Source: Acidobacteriota bacterium (GTDB lineage: Bacteria; Acidobacteriota; Terriglobia; Terriglobales; Acidobacteriaceae). Taken from it: a stretch of DNA of 64,000 bases. The notes beneath the pieces are model-generated. The model was not told the DNA's origin, did no database searches, and saw only the letters and a program-made list of their open reading frames with translations. Location: contig JAJXZL010000005.1 of NCBI GenBank assembly GCA_021780075.1, positions 372,001 through 436,000 on the forward strand, written 5' to 3'. The position numbers and the translations under genes are program-made. This document shows, one piece after another, positions 18,488-24,869 of the stretch (position 1 is the first letter of the stretch; each line of letters opens with the position of its first letter).

Positions 18488-20016
18488 AAGCGCAAGCCGG
18501 CGTTACCTTAGCCTGTTCCAGTGCATTGACCTTAGTTTTCTGCGCAGCTGTGGCCCTGCAGGCTCAGACTCCAGCAACAACCCCTCTGCCAGCAAGCCCC
18601 ACCAGCCAGGACTCGGCAAACGATCTGTCAGTTGCCGTAGGCAAGTCTGTCGTCCTCGACCTTGCCCGGCAAGTAAAGCAAATCGTGGTCGGCATCGGCG
18701 ATATCGCAGAGGCAACCGCTGTTAGCCCAACCCAGGTTCTGGTGAATGGCAAGGCGCCCGGGGAAACCAGCCTGATCCTTTGGGACGTCAGTGGCGGCCG
18801 CCAGTTTTTCAACGTCACGGTCAGACCGAGTACGTATGCCACCAACGACCGCCTGACGGGGATTCGGCGCGAACTCAGAACAGAACTACCAGGACAAGAC
18901 CTTCGAGTGAGCGAAGAAAATGGCAACATTTTTCTTCGCGGCACGGTCAGAGATCTGAATAGTTCCAGCCGGGCCGTACAGATTGCTTCCACGGCCACAA
19001 CTGGCAAAGTCGTCAACCTGCTCAATGTCAATGTACCGCCTCCGGAGCGCCAGATTCTTCTCAAGGTACGCTTTGCCAGTGTGGATCGCAGCAAGAGCCT
19101 GCAACTTGGCATGAATCTCTTCAGCACAGGCTTCGGAAATACCATCGGACAAATCTCGACGGGACAATATTCACCGCCATCTGTGCTTGGCGGCAGTGGT
19201 GGAGCACCCGCCACTGCAACCCTGTCGAATGAATTGAACCTATTTGCCTTTTATCCAGGCATCAACCTGGGCGCCACCATTCAGGCACTTGAGCAAAAAG
19301 GACTGGTAGAGATTCTTGCAGAACCCAACGTGCTGGCCGAGAACGGCAAGCAGGCCAGCTTCCTCGCTGGCGGCATGTATCCCTATCCCATGGTTCAGGC
19401 GGCAGGAGTGGGCGGGAGCGCCGCGATCACCATCATGTTCCAGCAATACGGCGTCCGCTTGAACTTTATCCCCACTATCACGCCGCGTGGAACAATTCGC
19501 TTGCAGGTTGCCCCGGAAGTCAGTGCGCTCGACTTCAGCAATGCCGTGCAGATCTCAGGATTTCTGGAGCCTGCAATCTCTGTCCGTCGCGTCAAAACAG
19601 AGGTGGAACTTGGCGACGGACAAAGCTTTGCTATTGGCGGCCTTCTCGACAAGCGCGACACGGAGACATTCCAGAAGATTCCTTTTCTGGGCGACATTCC
19701 AATCCTGGGCAAGTTCTTCCAGTCCACCTCGAAAAACAGGACCGATACTGAACTCATTGTTATCGTGACGCCAGAGATCGTTTCGCCTGTTCCAGGCGGC
19801 ACGATTCCCGTTCCGAAGTATCCGTCGCAGTTCATGCCGCCCAACTCTGATACCCCAATGCACACTCCGGACGCAAAGACGGCTGAATCGACTCAAGCCC
19901 CAACCATACCGGTTGAGCAATTGATTGACAGCATGAAGCCCGAGACTCAGTTGTCTGGCAGCGGCTCTTCTGGCGGTTATTCGGCAGGTGCAGTCTCTAC
20001 GACATCGCCGCAGTGA
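18484..20016 (+). CDS. cpaC: Outer-membrane secretin CpaC (RcpA-like)
   Basis: 510 residues from a GTG that overlaps the cpaB stop by 4 bases. Signal peptide (about 1-28), T2SS/T3SS pilus N-terminal domain (about 47-120, VVLDLARQVKQI), a BON-like part (FLRGTV), then the secretin core (about 255-430) with VEILAEPNVLAENGKQASFL and the closing block PFLGDIPILGKFFQS. It forms the outer-membrane channel for the Flp pilus. A Gly/Ser-rich tail of about 80 residues follows. A clear terminator-like hairpin lies 60 bases downstream. Confidence 0.95.
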   Translation: MKAQAGVTLACSSALTLVFCAAVALQAQTPATTPLPASPTSQDSANDLSVAVGKSVVLDLARQVKQIVVGIGDIAEATAVSPTQVLVNGKAPGETSLILWDVSGGRQFFNVTVRPSTYATNDRLTGIRRELRTELPGQDLRVSEENGNIFLRGTVRDLNSSSRAVQIASTATTGKVVNLLNVNVPPPERQILLKVRFASVDRSKSLQLGMNLFSTGFGNTIGQISTGQYSPPSVLGGSGGAPATATLSNELNLFAFYPGINLGATIQALEQKGLVEILAEPNVLAENGKQASFLAGGMYPYPMVQAAGVGGSAAITIMFQQYGVRLNFIPTITPRGTIRLQVAPEVSALDFSNAVQISGFLEPAISVRRVKTEVELGDGQSFAIGGLLDKRDTETFQKIPFLGDIPILGKFFQSTSKNRTDTELIVIVTPEIVSPVPGGTIPVPKYPSQFMPPNSDTPMHTPDAKTAESTQAPTIPVEQLIDSMKPETQLSGSGSSGGYSAGAVSTTSPQ

Positions 20017-20076
20017 TCTATAGTCCGTGAAGTTGACCGCACTTGTGTATAGCCACGATCTCAACCCTCATCAGCA

Positions 20077-20109
20077 TGAGCCCCGCCAGCAAAGCGGGGC
20101 TCACATTTT
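20077..20109 (+). terminator. Terminator-like hairpin after cpaC
   Basis: TGAGCCCCGC and GCGGGGCTCA form a perfect 10-bp stem around the loop CAGCAAA, followed by a short T-run (cattttg). It should end the cpaB-cpaC transcript and separate it from the DUF192 gene at 20200. Confidence 0.8.
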
Positions 20110-20199
20110 GCTGTCAGGACCTCGCATAGACCGGCAATCCTCTTCTGCAACCCATGCGTCATGACGCACAATGCCGTGAAAAGATAAACGAGGATCAGG

Positions 20200-20616
20200 A
20201 TGAAACTGCCCAAGCACCTTTCTGAGAAGGACATTCGACTTCAGGTCGTGAACGTCAGCCGTCAAACACAATTGGCCACCAGCTTGGAGCTCGCGGGCAG
20301 CGGTGCCAGGCGCTCTAGAGGCCTGCTCGGCCGCAAGGCACTTGCGCCCGGTGAGGGCATGTGGATCGTCCCGTGCGAGGCGGTGCATACCTTTGGCATG
20401 CAATTCTCCATCGATCTCGTCTATCTGGATCGCAAACATCGCGTGAGAAAGATCCGCAGCAACGTGCCGCCGTGGCGGCTATCTGCCTGTCTCGTAGCTC
20501 ATTCGATCATCGAGCTTCCCGCCGGCACCATCCTCGAGACGCGAACACAACAGGGAGACCTGCTCGAATTCTCTCCCGCCGCCCAACAAGGCGACCCAAC
20601 TCACCCGGACGTCTGA
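20200..20616 (+). CDS. DUF192 domain protein in the Tad locus
   Basis: 138 residues, almost all one DUF192 domain: SRGLLGRKALAPGEGMWIVPC, then VHTFGMQFSIDLVYLD, PPWRLSACLVAHSIIELPAGTI and the final QQGDLLEF. It has no signal peptide, unlike many DUF192 proteins that are secreted. The biochemical role of DUF192 is not established. It sits between cpaC and flp, and a related domain is fused to PilZ at 14612, which suggests a role tied to the pilus. Confidence 0.85.
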   Translation: MKLPKHLSEKDIRLQVVNVSRQTQLATSLELAGSGARRSRGLLGRKALAPGEGMWIVPCEAVHTFGMQFSIDLVYLDRKHRVRKIRSNVPPWRLSACLVAHSIIELPAGTILETRTQQGDLLEFSPAAQQGDPTHPDV

Positions 20617-20850
20617 GGTCGGAATCACGACGCGCTTGCTTTGCAGCACTGCAGCAGCTGAATCATGAGTTTCCACGCCTGCGCGCACAGAAGGGTTACG
20701 GAAGGCATCCTTCGCTGGCTCGTTAATCCTGTCGGCCCGCCACACTTCGCCTTTCAGCGGCGCCGATGCCCTCGAAATGCAGATCGAATGCTTCAATGAC
20801 AGAAATCTTCGCGAACTTCAATGTATTCAACGAGTCACACTTTGGTGTCA

Positions 20851-20902
20851 TGTATACGTGAAGGGCTTCGCTATCCTCTGATGTGTGTACAATTGTTTAC
20901 AC
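20851..20902 (+). promoter_or_regulatory. Paired activator-like boxes upstream of flp
   Basis: TGTATACG at 20851-20858, within the imperfect palindrome TCATGTATACGTGA, and GTTTACAC at 20895-20902, the right arm of GTGTA-N8-TACAC (20885-20902). With +1 at about 20989 they lie at -138 to -131 and -94 to -87. These are the same offsets, to the base, as the two boxes upstream of cpaA. Confidence 0.6.
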
Positions 20903-20962
20903 TCTCGTAATGCTATCTCGGCTAACTGATTGATTTCAATCGAATAATAAATTTGCTTAGAA

Positions 20963-20978
20963 TGGCATAACACTTGCT
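20963..20978 (+). promoter_or_regulatory. Sigma-54 promoter of the flp pilin gene
   Basis: TGGCATAACACTTGCT fits the sigma-54 consensus TGGCAC-N5-TTGCW well: GG at 20964-20965, ten bases, GC at 20976-20977, with full TGGCA and TTGCT. Predicted +1 near 20989 gives a 48-base leader with a strong ribosome-binding site. Such promoters need an NtrC-type ATPase bound upstream. Confidence 0.78.
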
Positions 20979-21036
20979 ATATTGTAGGCACCGCTGCCTG
21001 CGGCTCAAAAATCTTAGCAATAGGAGAAAATTGAAG

Positions 21037-21234
21037 ATGAACGATCTGATGCTCAAGATGTATATCAACGTGAAGAACTTTGTTGAGCGTGAAGAAGGCC
21101 AGGATCTGGTCGAGTACGCTCTTGTCGTGGCCATCATCGCTCTCGGCGCCATTGCCGGCATGGGCAAGCTGGCAGCAGAAATCAACTCTGCCTTTGACCA
21201 GGTCAGCACCACGCTCTCGACCGCAGTTGGTTAG
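21037..21234 (+). CDS. flp: Flp/Fap-type major pilin
   Basis: 65 residues. A 21-residue leader rich in charged residues ends in EREEG; the CpaA peptidase should cut after this Gly. The mature 44-residue pilin begins QDLVEYALVV, with the Glu-Tyr pair that defines the Flp motif, followed by a hydrophobic helix and a short polar tail ending in TAVG. The ATG at 21037 is preceded by AGGAGA at nine bases. An in-frame TTG at 20974 overlaps the promoter -12 element and is rejected. The dedicated sigma-54 promoter and structured 3' region fit a highly expressed subunit. Confidence 0.95.
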   Translation: MNDLMLKMYINVKNFVEREEGQDLVEYALVVAIIALGAIAGMGKLAAEINSAFDQVSTTLSTAVG

Positions 21235-21325
21235 GACTGGAAAACCTCAACCTATTCGCCGGACGCTTCGCTAACAGAGAAATAGAAAAGCAGAGTAACC
21301 CGGCAAAACTGGTTGTTTTACAGCG

Positions 21326-21365
21326 CAAACACTGCTTCAGGGTAAACGCCTTGAAGCAGTGTTTG
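21326..21365 (+). terminator. First hairpin after flp
   Basis: A perfect 14-bp stem (CAAACACTGCTTCA and its complement) with a 12-base loop, 91 bases after the flp stop. There is no T-run after it, so it may stabilise the pilin mRNA or help termination. Confidence 0.6.
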
Positions 21366-21366
21366 T

Positions 21367-21408
21367 GCATTGGGGGGTAGCTTGCACAAGCAAAGCCACC
21401 CCCAATGC
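21367..21408 (+). other. Second hairpin after flp
   Basis: GCATTGGGGG (21367-21376) pairs with CCCCCAATGC (21399-21408). The loop contains a further small stem GCTTG/CAAGC. It begins one base after the first hairpin ends. Confidence 0.6.
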
Positions 21409-21445
21409 GTGGGGAGAGATCAGTCAGGGTTTTCCTTCCTCATGG

Positions 21446-21486
21446 GGGAGATGTGTACGTACGACGACGTGCTTCACACATCTCCC
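21446..21486 (+). other. Third hairpin after flp
   Basis: GGGAGATGTGT (21446-21456) pairs perfectly with ACACATCTCCC (21476-21486) around a 19-base loop that contains the short palindrome ACGTACG. Together with the two preceding hairpins it makes a 160-base structured 3' region. The rest of the gap to 21613 has no gene. Confidence 0.6.
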
Positions 21487-21553
21487 TCAAGCCTTATTAG
21501 ATGCAAATATCAGTTACGATCAGTAACGTACATTTGGACATCGTGAATCTCCA

Positions 21554-21569
21554 GGGTTCCACAATTGCA
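21554..21569 (+). promoter_or_regulatory. Weak sigma-54-like site before the GT-C gene
   Basis: GGGTTCCACAATTGCA has GG (21555-21556), ten bases, GC (21567-21568) and a full TTGCA, but the -24 part matches poorly. No TGTATACG or GTKTACAC box lies at the offsets used by cpaA and flp. Treat as a possibility only. Confidence 0.3.
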
Positions 21570-21612
21570 GTGGTGAGTGTATTGATGGCCCCGCCTGTGA
21601 TATCAGTTTGAT

Positions 21613-23361
21613 ATGCTTTCTTCTTCTCCGTCCGCGTCGGAACTCTCAATTCCTTTCCTAGAAGGCACCTTCACACTGCTCGCTGTAGCGGTTGCATTCG
21701 CGTGGCCCAGACTTGGAAATGAATGGTTTGTGCGTGTTGAGCGGGCCTTTAGAAAGCTCGCGCAGCGGAAGCTCCTGGCTGTGGCGGTTGTAGGGCTTTC
21801 TGTAATCTTGCTGCGCCTCGCATTACTGCCGGTTTTCCCGGTTCCTTTGCCCTTTATACCCGACGATTTCAGTTTCCTGCTTGCGTCCGACACTTTTGCC
21901 CACGGACACCTGGCCAATCCCACGCCCGCTATGTGGACTCATTTTGAGTCCATCCACATTGACATGAAGCCGACCTACATGTCGATGTATTTCCCCGGAC
22001 AAGCACTCATCATGGCCGCATCAACGGTTCTTCTGGGGCATCCGTGGTTTGGCCTCTTAATCGTGAGTGCGTTCATGTCTGCAGCCATCTGCTGGATGTT
22101 GCAAGCCTGGCTACCGCCCTCCTGGGCGCTACTGGGTGGCCTGATCGCCGTGCTTCGCCTCGGTGTATTCAGCTACTGGACAAACACCTACGAATCAGCC
22201 GGCTCGATTGCCGCGCTCGGTGGAGCGTTGATCCTCGGAGCTCTGCCCCGATTCATGCGGAACCCGCAGCTTCGCTACGCCATGATGATGGCGATAGGCA
22301 CCATCCTTCTTGTCTACACACGCCCCTACGAGGGCATGCTGCTCTGCCTGCCGGTGGCGGTGGCACTGGGGCACTGGCTCATCAAGGGGAAAAACCGCCC
22401 GAATGCGGCCAGCTTGGCACGGCTGAGTGCAGCCCCGCTTGTGCTCCTCATCGCTGCCGCCGCATGGCTGGGCTACTACGATTATCGTGCCTTTGGAAGT
22501 CCCTTCACCTTGCCCTACACCGTAAACCGCGCTACATACGCGATAGCGCCATATTTCATCTGGCAGTCTCCCCGTCCGGAACCTCTCTACCACCATGTGG
22601 CAATGCGCAGCTTCTATCACCAAAATGAGCTTGATGAGTATTACCGAATTCATTCGCTCAGCGGCTTTTTGCCACAGACACTGATTAAGATAATCCGCAC
22701 GGTCCTTTTTTTCGCAGGCATGGCATTAATCCCCCCCCTCTTCATGATTCGTCGCGTTGTCCTTGATCACCGACTCCGCTTCCTCGTCTTAAGTCTCTTC
22801 GTATTAATGGCAGGAATGCTGATCGGTGTCTTTCTGATTCCTCATTACCTTGCAGCATTCACCGTAGTGCTTTACGCAATCGGGTTACAGGGCATGAGAC
22901 ACTTACGGGTCTGGAGCCCGGAACATAAGCCGGTGGGTCTCGCTTTGGTGCGGGCAAGTGTAACGATCTGTTTGATTATGGCCTGCGTCCGAGTATTTGA
23001 TCGTCCGCTGAAGGTTCCAGTGCATGAGTGGCCACCTACAGAATGGGCTGGGGAATGGTACGGGCCCGATTGCTTTGGCACGGCAAGGGCTGGCATCGAA
23101 GAAAAGCTGGTGCAACTTCCCGGAGAGCAGTTGGTCCTAGTGCGCTATTCGCCGCAGCACAACCCTCTAAATGAGTGGGTTTACAACGCTGCCGACATCG
23201 ATGGCTCCAAAGTCGTCTGGGCGCGCGAAATGGATGCCGTCAGCAATCGCGAGTTGTTTCAGTATTACAAGAACAGGCACATCTGGCTCGTTCAGCCGGA
23301 TGCGCCGGCGCCAGGTCTCACTCCATATCCGCTGGCTCAACAGGAAATCGCAACGCGATGA
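21613..23361 (+). CDS. Polytopic membrane protein, GT-C glycosyltransferase-like
   Basis: 582 residues with about ten or more membrane helices spread through the first 440 residues and a soluble C-terminal domain of about 130 residues. The first large loop has IPDDFSFLLASDTFAHGHL, an Asp-rich motif placed like the catalytic loop of GT-C enzymes that use polyprenyl-linked sugars, followed by MYFPGQ. No specific family could be named. It directly follows flp and precedes a GT87-like gene, so pilin or envelope glycosylation is an attractive but unproven role. Confidence 0.8.
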   Translation: MLSSSPSASELSIPFLEGTFTLLAVAVAFAWPRLGNEWFVRVERAFRKLAQRKLLAVAVVGLSVILLRLALLPVFPVPLPFIPDDFSFLLASDTFAHGHLANPTPAMWTHFESIHIDMKPTYMSMYFPGQALIMAASTVLLGHPWFGLLIVSAFMSAAICWMLQAWLPPSWALLGGLIAVLRLGVFSYWTNTYESAGSIAALGGALILGALPRFMRNPQLRYAMMMAIGTILLVYTRPYEGMLLCLPVAVALGHWLIKGKNRPNAASLARLSAAPLVLLIAAAAWLGYYDYRAFGSPFTLPYTVNRATYAIAPYFIWQSPRPEPLYHHVAMRSFYHQNELDEYYRIHSLSGFLPQTLIKIIRTVLFFAGMALIPPLFMIRRVVLDHRLRFLVLSLFVLMAGMLIGVFLIPHYLAAFTVVLYAIGLQGMRHLRVWSPEHKPVGLALVRASVTICLIMACVRVFDRPLKVPVHEWPPTEWAGEWYGPDCFGTARAGIEEKLVQLPGEQLVLVRYSPQHNPLNEWVYNAADIDGSKVVWAREMDAVSNRELFQYYKNRHIWLVQPDAPAPGLTPYPLAQQEIATR

Positions 23362-23371
23362 AGCCTAATGG

Positions 23372-23470
23372 GCTTTCGTATCTTGCATCCTTCTCGCCAT
23401 GGGCTGTTTCTATCTCTGGGTGTACGTCCGGTATGATCCCGACAGAGTCTCGCTGCAAAGTAACGAATAG
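23372..23470 (+). pseudogene. 3' tail remnant of a GT87-like gene
   Basis: In frame from 23387, the sequence encodes ILLAMGCFYLWVYVRYDP, then about ten more codons to TAG at 23468-23470. The same 18 residues form the C-terminal part of the intact GT87 gene just downstream (24711-24766). The in-frame TAA at 23366 closes the remnant upstream, so only about 33 codons survive. It looks like the end of a lost paralogue. Confidence 0.75.
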
Positions 23471-24766
23471 GGCCGCACATGACACGAATGTTTTCACCAC
23501 ATCTGCTATTGATGCTGTTATGCATTGGATTCTCTGCCAATTGGGGCCTTGCCATTGGACGCATCGTCTCTGGCGGAACGGTAGACTTCCAAGCGCTCTA
23601 TTACGGCACTAAGTGCTTGATGCACCAGCGCGATCCCTACGATGCGAAAGCATTGGAGCATGCCTACATCGCGGAGGGTGGGCAGAGCTCTTTGGGATCT
23701 ACAATGGATCGCACCGTTCTCACCCTGTTCGTCAACCTGCCTTCTGTGTTCGTTATCGTTGCCCCGTTCGCGATGCTGTCTTGGGGGGTCGCTAAAACGC
23801 TGTGGTTGACCCTCATCATGGGCAGCTTCCTTCTGGCCGCATACCTGATGCGGAAGCTCGGGGAAAACTTCTCCCCAAGAGTTTCCCTTATACTCGTCTG
23901 CCTTGTACTGGCCAACAGCGAAGCGCTTTTTGCCAACGGCAATACCGCAGGAATCGTCGTAAGCTTCTGTCTTATTGCGGTCTGGTGCTTTCTGCGGGAT
24001 CGATCAGTACCGGCTGGCGTCCTGTGTCTTGCAATCAGCCTCGTCATAAAGCCCCATGATGTTGGTTTTGTCTGGCTCTACTTCCTGCTGGCTGGCGGGA
24101 CGCTTCGTAAGCGCGCTCTCCATACACTCGCGCTCACCGCGTGTTTCGGCCTTGCGGCAACTCTATGGATCTCGCACTTTGCACCACACTGGCAGCAGGA
24201 ACTGCGGGCTAACCTGACGACAATCTCGATGCACGGCGGCTTGAACGATCCCGGAGTTGAATCCAGCACGGCTCGCAAAACCAGCATGGTTATCAGCCTG
24301 CAAGCAGCATTCAGCGTCTTCAGCGATGATCCGCATTTCTACAATCCGATGAGCTATCTTGTCAGCGGTGCACTTCTGCTGGTTTGGGCGATTAAGACAG
24401 TACGCACGCGGTTCACGCAAGAGGACGCATGGCTGGCTCTCGCTGCAGTCTCTGCTCTTTCCTTGCTTCCTGTGTATCACCGCGCATACGACGCGAAGCT
24501 CCTTTTGCTTGCAATTCCCGCCTGCGCCATGCTTTGGGCGGAAGGTGGCAGCAGGCGGTGGCTTGCTTTTGGCTTGACTGTGGCTGGCATTGCGTCTACG
24601 AGCGATATTCCTCTGGCAATTCTGCTCATACTCACCAGAAATCTTCACTTCTCCACAACCGCTCTGGCCGGAAAGCTGATGACCTTACTGCTGCTCCGTC
24701 CAACTTCAATCATCCTTCTTGCCATGGGCTGTTTCTATCTGTGGGTGTATGTGCGGTACGATCCCG
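23386..24766 (+). repeat. 56-base direct repeat flanking the GT87 gene
   Basis: Units 23386-23441 and 24711-24766 match at 51 of 56 bases. All five differences are silent third-codon changes in the shared reading frame, which shows that both copies were once under selection as protein. The intact GT87 gene lies between the first unit and the second, which is its own 3' end. Confidence 0.85.
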
Positions 24767-24831
24767 GCCGGCCCGAAACAATGGGGCATGGTGGCACCGC
24801 AGAGAAGCATATCGTGCACCCCGCCACATAG
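23479..24831 (+). CDS. GT87-like polytopic mannosyltransferase-family protein
   Basis: 450 residues with about 10-12 membrane helices. The first loop carries VDFQALYYGTKCLMHQRDPYD, the DF--Y--A---L-G--PYD pattern of GT87 (DUF2029) polyprenol-phosphate-mannose-dependent transferases. The cytoplasmic tail follows YLWVYVRYDPGRPET. It begins 9 bases after the stop of the degenerate paralogue tail. The true acceptor is unknown. A second GT87-like protein is encoded at 42883. Confidence 0.85.
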   Translation: MTRMFSPHLLLMLLCIGFSANWGLAIGRIVSGGTVDFQALYYGTKCLMHQRDPYDAKALEHAYIAEGGQSSLGSTMDRTVLTLFVNLPSVFVIVAPFAMLSWGVAKTLWLTLIMGSFLLAAYLMRKLGENFSPRVSLILVCLVLANSEALFANGNTAGIVVSFCLIAVWCFLRDRSVPAGVLCLAISLVIKPHDVGFVWLYFLLAGGTLRKRALHTLALTACFGLAATLWISHFAPHWQQELRANLTTISMHGGLNDPGVESSTARKTSMVISLQAAFSVFSDDPHFYNPMSYLVSGALLLVWAIKTVRTRFTQEDAWLALAAVSALSLLPVYHRAYDAKLLLLAIPACAMLWAEGGSRRWLAFGLTVAGIASTSDIPLAILLILTRNLHFSTTALAGKLMTLLLLRPTSIILLAMGCFYLWVYVRYDPGRPETMGHGGTAEKHIVHPAT

Positions 24832-24869
24832 TCCTGCGCGCCTGCGCCTGCGCTGATACACTCTGTAGC

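Larger units (their letters stand above)
20617..21036 (+). other. Intergenic region carrying the flp promoter
   Basis: The first 230 bases after the DUF192 gene have no recognised feature. From 20848 the region holds two boxes, an A/T-rich stretch (20928-20958) suited to bending, and a near-consensus sigma-54 promoter at 20963-20978. The leader has AGGAGA at 21022-21027, nine bases before the flp ATG. Confidence 0.7.

Noticed and set aside
24429-24869. Upstream extension of polA
   Set aside because: It would overlap almost the whole 3' part of the GT87 gene; the GTG at 24870 already includes the conserved N-terminus.
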